Source: a virus
IMG/VR virus record: IMGVR_UViG_3300047550_004126
Span: 1 to 30,088 of that record
Direction: 5' to 3' (one strand)
Length of the DNA: 30,088 nt
The number at the start of each line of letters is the position of its first letter. The first letter of the stretch is position 1. Positions 1-8,380 of this stretch are shown piece after piece. A program made the position numbers and the translations under genes. The notes below the pieces were generated by a model. That model had not been told where the DNA came from. It saw only the letters and a program-made list of their open reading frames with translations, and did not search any database.

Positions 1-632
1 GAATCTACTGGTTCTAACAACAAAAATCTTTCCATCTTATCGTTGAGTGCGAAATCAATTTCTTCAACAAATGTTTTTGGAATACTATAATTTGAATTAA
101 ATACTGACATATATATACAGTTTGTTTTTTGCATAGCGATATTTATAGAAACATCACCAACATATTCATCGTCCAAAATGTGTCTAATAGACCATTTGAA
201 TTTTACTTTTTTATCATTTAAAATCTTCATTATTCTAGAAGGTTGAACTTCTGGATTCGCACAGAATATAACTTCGCTAAATTGTTTTGTCTGATTACAT
301 ATGCTATCGATTGTTTTTACAATATCGTTATCATTTAGCCAGTTGTTTTCTTTAATTAAAATAAGACAACCAACACGAACAGAAGATCTTTCTCTTGCTT
401 CCACTTTTGCTTCTTCTAATGTTCTATCTTTTAAAAAAGACTTCTCTCTATATGTCATGCAAGCATGATTGTTTATAACAAAAAATTCTTTATCATCATC
501 ATAAGAATCTACTATGTCTAACCCATTCTTTTTTAATTTTTCTATTTTATCGAATTGACAACTAACTTGAGTTTTATCGTCATAAATTGCAAATATACAA
601 TCCTTACAAGATGTGTGTACACTTCCTAGCAT
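1..632 (-). CDS. Partial protein: four-Cys N-terminal module plus GT2-like domain
   Basis: This gene starts inside the window and runs off the left edge; about 210 residues are visible. Its ATG at 632-630 shares one base with the TAA of the upstream gene (TAATG), and an AGGAG ribosome binding site lies 6 nt before it. The N-terminus carries C9, C12, C25 and C58, a spacing that suggests a metal site (zinc or iron-sulfur). From about residue 86 the sequence resembles the start of a family 2 glycosyltransferase: a hydrophobic strand (VGCLILIKENNW), a helix with TIDSICNQT, and then the strand EVIFCANPE. The catalytic acidic motif would lie further on and is not visible. Other glycosyltransferases follow upstream, so a sugar-transfer role is plausible. 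The link between the Cys module and the GT fold is my inference. Confidence 0.7.
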   Translation of the reverse strand, partial: MLGSVHTSCKDCIFAIYDDKTQVSCQFDKIEKLKKNGLDIVDSYDDDKEFFVINNHACMTYREKSFLKDRTLEEAKVEARERSSVRVGCLILIKENNWLNDNDIVKTIDSICNQTKQFSEVIFCANPEVQPSRIMKILNDKKVKFKWSIRHILDDEYVGDVSINIAMQKTNCIYMSVFNSNYSIPKTFVEEIDFALNDKMERFLLLEPVD

Positions 633-1117
633 TATTTTCTCCTAGCTTCAATGTAACAAAAAAAAGAATCGAGTTTAATATCTTCTATTATCATGTCATT
701 TTTAACAAGTATATTTTTTATTAAAGGAACTGTAATTCCAGATTTTTTAAAGTTCCAACCATCATTTTGTTCTCCATATAAAATTTTAACCCCATTTTCT
801 TCTGATAAAGAACCTATAGATATAAGTCTGCATATTTCGTTTATGTCTTCAAAATGTAAAGTTATTCTGCCTTGATGTTTTAATTTTTTGCACCAATGAG
901 AAAGTGTTGGTTCTAAATCTACATGAGGTATAAAGTTTAAAACATTTTTACAAAAAATATGTTCTGCTTCACCATAATCAACAATCTCATCTAAATTTTG
1001 ATAGTTACAATATGATGTATTTTTAAAATCTCCAGCTATTGGAAACGGAACAATATTAACATATTCGTTTTCTTCAATATCTTGTTTAAATAATGGAATA
1101 TTAATATTTATTTTCAT
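632..1117 (-). CDS. Methyltransferase-like protein lacking the SAM-binding loop
   Basis: The protein has 161 residues and overlaps the upstream glycosyltransferase gene by 17 nt; a GGTGGG sequence precedes the ATG. The central part (roughly residues 25-100) resembles the second half of a small class I methyltransferase: an acidic strand (NLDEIVDYGEAEHIF), a region around HVDLEPTLSHWCKKLKHQG, and then a strand RITLHFEDI. This pattern is common in methyltransferases beside glycan genes. The usual glycine-rich SAM-binding motif I near the N-terminus is absent, and the protein is shorter than typical enzymes of this fold. It could be a degenerate enzyme, a non-catalytic partner or a member of another family. 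I am confident that it is a gene but not of its function. Confidence 0.6.
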   Translation of the reverse strand: MKININIPLFKQDIEENEYVNIVPFPIAGDFKNTSYCNYQNLDEIVDYGEAEHIFCKNVLNFIPHVDLEPTLSHWCKKLKHQGRITLHFEDINEICRLISIGSLSEENGVKILYGEQNDGWNFKKSGITVPLIKNILVKNDMIIEDIKLDSFFCYIEARRK

Positions 1118-2108
1118 TTTCCCACCAGTTTTTGTTTATAGCTTTTTGCAATACTTCATTCCATCTATTAGTAAATTTATCTAAAGAAAAATTTTTGACA
1201 ATAGTTTCTCTTGCGTTATTTCCAATCTTTTTACATAAAGATTCATCGTTTAAACATTTGTTTAAAAACAACTTAAGTTCATCAATATCATTTGAAATAA
1301 ATCCATTTACTTCATTGATTATAATTTCTGGAATCATACCATTTGCTGTGCTTATAACGCAACAGCCACAGGCCATAGCTTCTATTAATGTCGTTGGTAA
1401 TGGGCTATAAATAGATGTATTTAAAAATATATTTGACCTGTTGTATTTTGAAACTAAATCATCTAAATCTTTAGCAGCAACTGACAGGGTAGGTGTGTCG
1501 CCAACAACTACTGTTGGCATACCATCTGTTATTTCTTGCCACAAACTAAATCCACATTCATAATCTCTATTTATCCAATCATTTACAACACTAAGTATAT
1601 TGTTTTCTCTTTTGATGTTTTTATCATGAAATACTTTGGTATTCACTCCATGATGTATAACTTCATATTCGTTTTTGAACTCCCAAGATTTAACAGAATA
1701 TTCAGAAATAAAAATATTCGTATTTGCTATTTTTTCTCTTAAGTTCCTTCTTTGTTCAGTCATACAAACATGTTCTAGCGAAGCAAATGGTATATGTAAA
1801 TGTTTAGATATTGATTCTGCTATATCAAACTGCTTAAATCTTTCGTGGCTTAAAACTAAATCAAAATCTAAATAGTTTGGTAAATCACTTATTTTATTTA
1901 TATTATTTAAAATTTTATGATTGTTTGGTATTTCTGCATATTTAGTATTCCATTTTTTTACTTTTTCATTATTTATGACATAAAAATCAGCATTTATATC
2001 ACACATGTTCGATTGATATCTTTCATGTGTGGAAAATGTTAAAATTTTAAGTCTATCATTTGGATTTCTAGTTGATGCTCTAATTAAATTATTTACTGCT
2101 GGATGCAT
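1101..2108 (-). CDS. Glycosyltransferase, GT4-like (GT-B fold)
   Basis: The protein has 335 residues. Its ATG directly follows the TAA of phoH, with GGGAG 6 nt upstream. The C-terminal half has the retaining GT-B signature: SPLPTTLIEAMACGCCVIST, with the Glu of IEAMACG in the position of the second Glu of the EX7E motif, followed by GMIPEIIINEVNGF. The N-terminal domain is shortened but contains the expected linker region (IHHGVNTKVFHD). Such enzymes move a sugar from a nucleotide-sugar donor to an acceptor in the cytoplasm. The acceptor cannot be read from sequence; phage DNA bases, virion proteins or host surface glycans are all possible. Two more GT4 genes lie just upstream, interrupted by phoH, which suggests one modification pathway. 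Confidence 0.82.
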   Translation of the reverse strand: MHPAVNNLIRASTRNPNDRLKILTFSTHERYQSNMCDINADFYVINNEKVKKWNTKYAEIPNNHKILNNINKISDLPNYLDFDLVLSHERFKQFDIAESISKHLHIPFASLEHVCMTEQRRNLREKIANTNIFISEYSVKSWEFKNEYEVIHHGVNTKVFHDKNIKRENNILSVVNDWINRDYECGFSLWQEITDGMPTVVVGDTPTLSVAAKDLDDLVSKYNRSNIFLNTSIYSPLPTTLIEAMACGCCVISTANGMIPEIIINEVNGFISNDIDELKLFLNKCLNDESLCKKIGNNARETIVKNFSLDKFTNRWNEVLQKAINKNWWENENKY

Positions 2109-2843
2109 TTAGTCTCCCAACTGTTCTATTATATATTTAATTAATCCATGTCTTTGTATATCATCCCCAGTAAGAAATACTTTAGCAATATCTTTGTGGT
2201 TAAGTTTAGATAAAATCCACTCCATAGTATTTCCTTCATAGTGTGGCAAATCTGTTTGTGTATGATCCCCACAAACTACAACTTTAGAATTTTGTCCAAA
2301 CCTAGTCAAAAACATTTTCAATTGTCTTCGTGTTGCATTTTGAGCTTCGTCCAGAATAATCATTGAATCATGAAATGTTCTTCCACGCATTAATTCTAAT
2401 GGACATATTTCTAATACTTGATCATTTCTTATTGTTTTCATTTTTGTTTTTGTAACAAAATTTCCAATTGCCTCAAGCATAGCAACCATAAATGGCTCTG
2501 TTTTTTCCTTAAGGTCGCCAGGAAAAGCACCTATTTTTTGTCCACATTCGATTAATGGTCTGGCGATAATTATTTTTTCTATTTTCTTTTGAACTAAAAG
2601 TCCAGCAGCAACCCCACAAGCAATAAATGTTTTTCCAGCACCAGCAGGACCAGAACAAATTGTTAATGTGTGTTTTTCAATAGAATCAATATATATTTCT
2701 TGATTTTTTGTTTTTCCTTTTATTTGATTTGTTTTTTCTTCTTCTACTGACTTATCTCTTTCTTCTTTCCAAGAAATCTCCTGCGGTTCTTCTTTATAGT
2801 TAGCTATATCGACCCATGTCTGCTTTTTCTTTTTGGGAGGCAT
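2109..2843 (-). CDS. phoH: PhoH-like P-loop ATPase
   Basis: The protein has 244 residues. The PhoH ATPase domain begins near residue 45, with Walker A GPAGAGKT at about residues 65-72 and a Walker B strand reading MIILDEAQNA in the middle. These are followed by the family's typical QLKMFLTRFG and VVCGDHTQTDLP segments, the latter resembling the helicase superfamily motif III region. The N-terminal 45 residues are highly charged (PPKKKKQ, EERDKSVEEEK) and probably disordered. PhoH is very common in large phages of aquatic bacteria; its biochemical role is unsettled, with RNA-related ATPase or helicase activity proposed. The gene overlaps the 3' end of the upstream glycosyltransferase by 44 nt, an unusually long overlap here. 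An AAGG sequence about 9 nt before the ATG supports this start. Confidence 0.93.
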   Translation of the reverse strand: MPPKKKKQTWVDIANYKEEPQEISWKEERDKSVEEEKTNQIKGKTKNQEIYIDSIEKHTLTICSGPAGAGKTFIACGVAAGLLVQKKIEKIIIARPLIECGQKIGAFPGDLKEKTEPFMVAMLEAIGNFVTKTKMKTIRNDQVLEICPLELMRGRTFHDSMIILDEAQNATRRQLKMFLTRFGQNSKVVVCGDHTQTDLPHYEGNTMEWILSKLNHKDIAKVFLTGDDIQRHGLIKYIIEQLGD

Positions 2844-3933
2844 GTTTAATAACCTTTAAAAAAGTTGACCCCACTTTTTCGTGGGAAAATTCATAGGCAC
2901 GATCTAAAGCAACGGTAGCTTTAGACTTTCTAACATCCTCCATCTCATAACATTCCCTCATTTTTCTTCTTAAATCTTCAATATCTATCGACCACCAATA
3001 TTCAGAACCATGATAAATACCATTTGCTATTCTTTCCTGCCCAAATACTGGCTCTTTCTTGCAATCAACCAACCAACCAACTTTGTCATTTAAATAGTCT
3101 TTATAGCCAGAACAATTCGTGACAATAGGAGTTTTCCCAAAACCCATTGCATCAAATGCTGGTATGCTCCAAGCTTCGCCATAAGAAGCTTGAACAAAAG
3201 CATCACATGAATTATGTAATTGATATATTGCTTTATTAGTTAATCTTTCTTTTATACAAAAAACTCTTGGTATTTTTTTAATAGATAAACCAGATGATAT
3301 AGAGTTGCAATACTTTGAAAAGTCGCTTTCTTCGTCATGATCTGTTTTTACAACTAAACAAACATTCTCATCGGAAGAAAATTCCAAAAAGTATGCTTTT
3401 AAAAGTGCCGTTAAGTTTTTTCTTCTTTTTTGTTCGCCTATAGTATAAAAAATAAAATCACTTGGAGATGTGCTTTGTTTTATTTGATTTAACTTTTCGT
3501 AATTTTCAGTATATATAGAAAAATCTCTAGCGTGAGGAACAACATATGTTGGAACATTAACACCACTTTCTTTACACGATTCAAGCATTTGATTGTTTAT
3601 AACAATACAGCAATCCATATTGTTTAAATGATTTTGCCAACCAGACATTCTAAATGATGTAGTTTCATACGCAAATAATCCGATATTCAATTTAAATTTA
3701 GAATTATATTGCATGTGAACAGGTAGAGTATGTTGTATTACAATATCACAATTGCTAGTTGATTTTTTTTCTAGTTCAAGTATTCTTTTGCTTGGCTTAT
3801 GATCTACTTTATTAAATTTTAATGCTCTGCATACAACATTAACACCAATTGAATCTAAAGATAGTATGTAATCTTCAGCAGCTTGTCCATATCCAGTACC
3901 ATCTCTATAATTACCAATGTAAAGAACTTTCAT
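2800..3933 (-). CDS. Glycosyltransferase, GT4-like
   Basis: The protein has 377 residues and starts at an ATG preceded by AAGGA. It reads as a complete GT-B enzyme: an N-terminal Rossmann start with a glycine-rich loop (MKVLYIGNYRDGTGYGQ), a mid-domain strand (DFIFYTIGEQKRRKN) typical of the GT4 linker region, and a C-terminal donor-binding segment (QASYGEAWSIPAFDAMGFG followed by TPIVTNCSGYKDYL). In the EX7E motif the second acidic residue is Asp, not Glu. It lies between a longer zinc-ribbon-containing GT and phoH, and probably acts with the neighbouring GTs on one glycan. The acceptor is unknown. The C-terminal 44 nt overlap the start of phoH. Confidence 0.85.
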   Translation of the reverse strand: MKVLYIGNYRDGTGYGQAAEDYILSLDSIGVNVVCRALKFNKVDHKPSKRILELEKKSTSNCDIVIQHTLPVHMQYNSKFKLNIGLFAYETTSFRMSGWQNHLNNMDCCIVINNQMLESCKESGVNVPTYVVPHARDFSIYTENYEKLNQIKQSTSPSDFIFYTIGEQKRRKNLTALLKAYFLEFSSDENVCLVVKTDHDEESDFSKYCNSISSGLSIKKIPRVFCIKERLTNKAIYQLHNSCDAFVQASYGEAWSIPAFDAMGFGKTPIVTNCSGYKDYLNDKVGWLVDCKKEPVFGQERIANGIYHGSEYWWSIDIEDLRRKMRECYEMEDVRKSKATVALDRAYEFSHEKVGSTFLKVIKHASQKEKADMGRYS

Positions 3934-3934
3934 G

Positions 3935-5434
3935 CTAATTCCTTATTGATTCATAATAATTATAATTGTTGACAATTTTTTCTACTTCTTTGTATACATC
4001 TTCTTTAGAAGACATATTGTAATTAATTTTTTTTAAAAATCTTGAAAATAAAAGTGAAAAATCATCTTTAAAACAAGAAAGAAGTTTTTTCAAAAAGTCA
4101 ACATTAGAATCATATGAAATATCATTAGATATATGCATGTATTCTTTTGGGGAATTCCAAGTTTTTGAACTTGGAACTGATTGGAAAAGTTTCGCTAATT
4201 TATTTGCAACATTGTCATAATTATATATTTTTTTTGCTAGATCAAGAGTTTTAGTTGCTTTAAATTTTCTTACAGAATCTGGTTGTCTAAAATACTTTAA
4301 GCAAATATTAACAAAATCTTGATTGTCTGGAAGTGCAAACTTTCTGTGCGTGTCTACTTCGTAATACATTCTTTGTACTTTAATTGGAAAACCATCTAAT
4401 TTTCTAACAATATCGCACATTGCACTATAATCTGTGGCACAGACAGGAACGCCACAAGATGCTGCTTCAACTAATGGCATACCAAATCCTTCTGCACACG
4501 CATATTGAACATATATGTCCATTAAATTATACACCATAGACATAGACTCTCTTTTAGCCCCACTACTAGTATTCGGGAATAAAGATGAAGTCTTATTGCA
4601 ATAGTTGCACTTTACAAGTGCCCCATTAAAATTTGAAACAGATACATTAAAACATTCTCTACAACTATATGAAAAATATAGTTTGTTTGATATTTTTGGT
4701 CTTTCGGCTATTAGCTTTGGAATATCCCAACCAACATCTGGATAAGTTGTATGCAGATATAATATTAGTCTAGAAGATAGTTCTGGGGGTGCTTGTTCTA
4801 ATAACATCGAAAAAGCATCAAACAAATCTGGTATGAGCTTTCTTTTTTGATTTCTCATAACAGATCCTATTATTAAAGAATTAGGATCTATACCATTTTT
4901 TTCTTTGAATAATTTTTTATCTTTTGTCATTTTAAATATTTCATCTGCTGCTGGAGAAGCAGAAAATAAAACATTTAATTGGGGATAATTTTGTTTTAAT
5001 ATATCTAATGCCCAATCTGAATATGTAAGTACAGAATCTGACTTTGTTAGTGTATATATCCATTCTGGGTCTAGTGGAATAGCATCAATTGTTGGCATAT
5101 AGACCCAATGGAAATGTTTTTTATACGGAGAATCCCCTATAAAATGATCTACCCAAGGATCTCTAAATGACCAAACTATATCTGGTTTAAAATCCAACAA
5201 TACTTTTTCAAATATTTCATTTCCAAATCTTCCTGTTTTATCATTTTCTTCAGTAAAATAAACACCCCAAGGTATTTTTGAAAGAAGAGCATTTTTTCTT
5301 CCAAAACATGCTATTTCAGCTAACTCGAAATCTCCTTTATCATAAAGTCTACTCATAATCTGATATCCATAATTGGCATATCCAGAATTAATAAATGTAG
5401 CTTCACCACAAAGGAGAATTCGTTTTTTTTGCAT
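3935..5434 (-). CDS. GT4-like glycosyltransferase with inserted zinc ribbon
   Basis: The protein has 499 residues. An N-terminal GT-B domain (GEATFINSGYANYGYQ) is followed by SVMRNQKRKLIPDL, a typical GT4 inter-domain segment near residues 191-204. The donor-site motif EGFGMPLVEAASCG (E315 and E323, a canonical EX7E pair) is intact, so the enzyme is probably active. Between these two parts, at C258/C261 and C276/C279, sits a CxxC...CxxC module that looks like a small zinc ribbon. It may replace a surface loop of the C-terminal domain and is unusual for GT4 enzymes. The last 70 residues are Lys- and Asn-rich and unassigned. The ATG follows an AAGG that overlaps the SSB stop region. The acceptor is unknown. 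Confidence 0.85.
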   Translation of the reverse strand: MQKKRILLCGEATFINSGYANYGYQIMSRLYDKGDFELAEIACFGRKNALLSKIPWGVYFTEENDKTGRFGNEIFEKVLLDFKPDIVWSFRDPWVDHFIGDSPYKKHFHWVYMPTIDAIPLDPEWIYTLTKSDSVLTYSDWALDILKQNYPQLNVLFSASPAADEIFKMTKDKKLFKEKNGIDPNSLIIGSVMRNQKRKLIPDLFDAFSMLLEQAPPELSSRLILYLHTTYPDVGWDIPKLIAERPKISNKLYFSYSCRECFNVSVSNFNGALVKCNYCNKTSSLFPNTSSGAKRESMSMVYNLMDIYVQYACAEGFGMPLVEAASCGVPVCATDYSAMCDIVRKLDGFPIKVQRMYYEVDTHRKFALPDNQDFVNICLKYFRQPDSVRKFKATKTLDLAKKIYNYDNVANKLAKLFQSVPSSKTWNSPKEYMHISNDISYDSNVDFLKKLLSCFKDDFSLLFSRFLKKINYNMSSKEDVYKEVEKIVNNYNYYESIRN

Positions 5435-5444
5435 TATTTATACC

Positions 5445-5825
5445 TTAAAGTATTTCTTCTTCAGATTCATCTTCTGCAAAAGAAGCATATTGTTCTTCTT
5501 GGCTATTTGATTTTTGATCTACATACCAAAATTTTTGAACAATAAATTTAATCTTATGTCTATTTTTGCCAGTCTCTTTATCTGTCCAACTTTCTGTTTT
5601 TGCAGAAGTGTGAACTAATATCCTAGATCCTTTTTTAAAATACTTATAAATAAGGTCTGCTGTTTTCTCCCAAGCTACACAGTCAATAAATGTTACTTCT
5701 GGTTTTTCTTGATTTTTTGATGGATTTCTTACCGAAATACAAAAGTTAACAACAGATTTACCATTGTTTAGCTTAACAATTTCTGGTTCTCTAGTAAGCT
5801 TTCCGAGAAAAGAACAAATATTCAT
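5445..5825 (-). CDS. ssb: Single-stranded DNA-binding protein
   Basis: The protein has 126 residues with a bacterial-type SSB OB-fold: MNICSFLGKLTREPEIVKLN, then SVVNFCISVRNP, then TFIDCVAWEKTADLIYKYFKKG, in the usual order. The C-terminal tail is acidic (EDESEEEIL) but does not end in the DDxPF-type tip used by bacterial SSBs to bind partners, so partner binding may be phage-specific. The gene comes just after the C-terminal half of the DNA polymerase. The AGGAG ribosome binding site overlaps the polymerase TAG stop. It probably coats ssDNA at the phage replication fork alongside the helicase, primase and RecA-like protein encoded upstream in the same operon. Confidence 0.94.
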   Translation of the reverse strand: MNICSFLGKLTREPEIVKLNNGKSVVNFCISVRNPSKNQEKPEVTFIDCVAWEKTADLIYKYFKKGSRILVHTSAKTESWTDKETGKNRHKIKFIVQKFWYVDQKSNSQEEQYASFAEDESEEEIL

Positions 5826-5834
5826 TACATGCTC

Positions 5835-7460
5835 CTAAATTTGAACAACTTTTTTAACTAAAAGAGAATCACTTTTCTTGTCTCGTTCTCCTTGAATCAA
5901 GACAGTATTGCTCTCTTTTAACAAAGAATGAAAATCCTTGTACACATTAGGAAAACAGATAACATCATCTATTTTTCCTGTTGAATCAGATATTGATAAA
6001 AAACACATTCTTGAACCCGGTGTTTTTCCAGCTTTAGTAACTACCTCTTTACATCTTCTTACTTCGACACCAAATACCATATAACCATTTTTCCCATCTA
6101 AATATTCTTTGCATGTAGTATTTGATTCACTTGTATCACAAGAATCAGTTGGATTGTATGTCAAAGAAACACCAAGCAAATCTTTTTCTACCCAAGAAAT
6201 CCAACTTGGTATATCTACTAATGGAGATGGTGGATTTTTAATAACTGAAGCAATGCTTTTTAAAACATCTACTCTTTTGGAAGAAGAACAGCAACCGCCT
6301 TCTTTTTTAATTTTTGCAGAATTTAAAATCATATCGGGAATATTTGTTATTTGAACATTTTCTTTAATCCAAGCTTTTTCTTTTTCTGTTAATTCATTCC
6401 AAGCATTAAATTCAGCAAGGAATAATTTTCTATTTGAACCAAATTTTCTTAGTGCGTTTACAGAAATTAGTTTTTCAATACTTGACTTAGGCATCAAATC
6501 AGAAATCTTAACCACAAATTCTTCCCAAGTTTTTATTTCTTTTCCATAAGTTTGCATACAAGATTTTATTTTTTCAAATTGGGAATGTCCAATTCCTTTC
6601 ACATCGGTTATGCCAAACCATATTGATATTCCATCAGTATAAAAATTACTGTTTAAAACCATTAAGTCTGGAGATTGTACTGATATGTTAAATTTTTTTG
6701 CATCTTCAATAAGATCAGATATTTCAAGCTGACTATCTGCTTTGTCTTTGGCATAAAAAAGCCAGCTAGTAAAAAACTGTACTGGGAAATGACTTTTTAA
6801 ATAAGCAGTATCATATCCAGTTAGACCATAACAACAACTGTGACTGCGGTTGAACGAATATTTTTGACTTTGTTCAATCCAACCGAATATTTCTTCTGCT
6901 TGATCATCACTAACAACTTTTGTTTTTTTAGCACCATCAATAAACATTTTTTTACATTTTGCCATTTCGCTGGAAGACTTTTTTCCCATTGCCTTACGAA
7001 GCATATCTGCTTCTTGAAGAGTAAAACCAGCAATTACTCTAGATAACTCCATCGACTGTTCTTGGAATACTAAAGATCCATATGTTGATTTCAAAACTTC
7101 GTCTACTGCTGGATGATAAGACTCTACAGATTCTTCAAAGTTAGCTCTTCTGCAATAATGTGCAGTCATACTTACACCTTTGTCATCAACTCCTTTTAAT
7201 GCACCGGGTCGTATTAAAGCACCCAAAGCAGTTAAATGTTCTACACTTTTAGGTTTTAATTTTTTTGCCCATTGTTTCCCAAGATCTGATTCTAATTGAA
7301 AAACACCCTTAGTATCACCTCTTGCAAAAATATTCCAAGCATTTTCGCAAGAAGGTAGATTATTAGCATCAACATCTAGTAGAGGCAAAGCACCTTTTGT
7401 CAATGGTTCGCCTATGATTGGAAAACTACAACCGCAAGAAAATTGATATTTTTTTGTCAT
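5835..7460 (-). CDS. dnaE: DNA polymerase III alpha, C-terminal part (fingers to OB domain)
   Basis: The protein has 541 residues. From about residue 38 it aligns with the part of bacterial DnaE that follows the palm: GDTKGVFQLESD, an RPGALKG segment, YGSLVFQEQSMELSRVIAGF, ADMLRKAMGKK, and KYSFNRSHSCCYGLTGYDTA, all landmarks of the fingers region. A helix-hairpin-helix-type region follows, and the last 85 residues form an OB fold (MVFGVEVRRCKEV to VLIQGERD). None of the three catalytic aspartates is here; all lie in the N-terminal half encoded at 8373-10289, so the two proteins must assemble. The first ~30 residues contain C9-x-C11 and do not match canonical DnaE. The stop is TAG, and the SSB ATG lies in the same frame three codons later. 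Confidence 0.92.
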   Translation of the reverse strand: MTKKYQFSCGCSFPIIGEPLTKGALPLLDVDANNLPSCENAWNIFARGDTKGVFQLESDLGKQWAKKLKPKSVEHLTALGALIRPGALKGVDDKGVSMTAHYCRRANFEESVESYHPAVDEVLKSTYGSLVFQEQSMELSRVIAGFTLQEADMLRKAMGKKSSSEMAKCKKMFIDGAKKTKVVSDDQAEEIFGWIEQSQKYSFNRSHSCCYGLTGYDTAYLKSHFPVQFFTSWLFYAKDKADSQLEISDLIEDAKKFNISVQSPDLMVLNSNFYTDGISIWFGITDVKGIGHSQFEKIKSCMQTYGKEIKTWEEFVVKISDLMPKSSIEKLISVNALRKFGSNRKLFLAEFNAWNELTEKEKAWIKENVQITNIPDMILNSAKIKKEGGCCSSSKRVDVLKSIASVIKNPPSPLVDIPSWISWVEKDLLGVSLTYNPTDSCDTSESNTTCKEYLDGKNGYMVFGVEVRRCKEVVTKAGKTPGSRMCFLSISDSTGKIDDVICFPNVYKDFHSLLKESNTVLIQGERDKKSDSLLVKKVVQI

Positions 7461-7464
7461 ATTA

Positions 7465-8103
7465 TTATTTCTTAAATGAGTCTTTAAATTTAACTTTCGG
7501 GTAAATAGATCTGTGTAATTTTAAAAAGTAAGTTATTAAATCTGCTGTTTGCTCTACATCTACTAGTGCATCATGTGCATTAGCTTTAGACATACCAAAA
7601 TGATCTCTGATTGTATCCATTTTCATATTTGGCATATCATCAGAATTTTCAAACCAAAGCAACATTATTTCATCTAAATCAAACATATTTCTTCTGTTGA
7701 AATATGGCTGAACAGAATCTTTTTCAATATAGCCCAATTGACAACATATTCTTTGAAAAATTGGCATATCAAAAAATCTGATATTTTTTCCTGCTGGAAT
7801 AGGAGCCATTATATTGCTTTTACCAGAAGAAAATGTAGATATAAAATCAATAAATTTTCCCCACACTACATCTAGAGTTGGGGCTAAAGATAATTCTTCT
7901 TTTGTTTTTTTGTTAACGGCAAGTGCTGCTTCTTGAAGATTGTTAAAATCTAATGGTTTTACCAAACTGCTAAATACAGCATTGTTTATTGGTTGTAAAG
8001 TTTTTCTATTTATTGCTTTTGCAGCTATTTGTATAACTTCACATTTTTCTATATCTAAAGATCCTGTTTCAAAATCAAATACTATAATTGTATTACTCTT
8101 CAC
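7465..8103 (-). CDS. dnaQ: DnaQ-like 3'-5' exonuclease (DEDDh)
   Basis: The protein has 212 residues. Motif Exo I is VFDFETGSLD (D and E of the DxE pair); Exo II includes GKNIRFFDMPIF; Exo III is NAHDALVDVEQT, with the His and Asp spaced as in the DEDDh group. This is the epsilon/RNase T-type fold that removes mismatched 3' ends. The gene lies between the two halves of the polymerase gene, so it is probably the proofreading subunit. The start is GTG at 8103-8101, with GGAAG 8 nt upstream inside the preceding gene, which it overlaps by 11 nt; no ATG is near. The C-terminal residues after Exo III are Lys-rich (YPKVKFKDSFKK). Confidence 0.9.
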   Translation of the reverse strand: MKSNTIIVFDFETGSLDIEKCEVIQIAAKAINRKTLQPINNAVFSSLVKPLDFNNLQEAALAVNKKTKEELSLAPTLDVVWGKFIDFISTFSSGKSNIMAPIPAGKNIRFFDMPIFQRICCQLGYIEKDSVQPYFNRRNMFDLDEIMLLWFENSDDMPNMKMDTIRDHFGMSKANAHDALVDVEQTADLITYFLKLHRSIYPKVKFKDSFKK

Positions 8104-8380
8104 TATTTTCTTCCTTTATTTTAAGTTCAATTGATCCGTCTATTTTTTGTTCAATTTTTAACTCTAAATCCTCATCTTCTGCTGAATCTAAAATATCTTT
8201 TTCTAAAATTATTTCACCTCCATTTTGTATTGCTATAGCCTTTAATAGTTTATTAGCCTGTTTTGTCAAGTCTTTTTTTAAAGATGCACAATCTGAAAGA
8301 GCATCAAGAAGTCCAGACTGTTGAACGATTAATTTGCTTATTATTGATATTTCAAGAGCATTGTCGTTTATTTCACTCAT
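8093..8380 (-). CDS. Small acidic protein between polymerase halves, unknown
   Basis: The protein has 95 residues and is rich in Glu, Asp, Lys and Ile. The N-terminal 55 residues look helical with leucine-type spacing (ISIISKLIVQQSGLLDALSD, then SLKKDLTKQANKLLKAIA), suggesting a coiled coil or helical bundle. The C-terminal part alternates acidic and hydrophobic residues (LELKIEQKIDG). I recognise no family. It overlaps the 3' end of the polymerase N-half by 8 nt and the exonuclease start by 11 nt, and an AAAGG site precedes the ATG, so it is translated as part of the polymerase set. A role in holding the split polymerase or exonuclease together is possible but is inference only. Confidence 0.7.
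   Translation of the reverse strand: MSEINDNALEISIISKLIVQQSGLLDALSDCASLKKDLTKQANKLLKAIAIQNGGEIILEKDILDSAEDEDLELKIEQKIDGSIELKIKEENSEE

Noticed and set aside
5435-5442. TATAAATA directly upstream of the zinc-ribbon GT start (minus strand)
   Set aside because: Too close to the ATG: a T4-like transcript would begin inside the coding sequence. More likely part of the ribosome binding region.
5826-5837. Readthrough of the DnaE C-half TAG into in-frame SSB
   Set aside because: The frames coincide, but SSB has its own AGGAG site and ATG. Other TAG stops, such as those at 3935-3937 and 29655-29657, are soon followed by further stops in frame, so TAG is not generally recoded.
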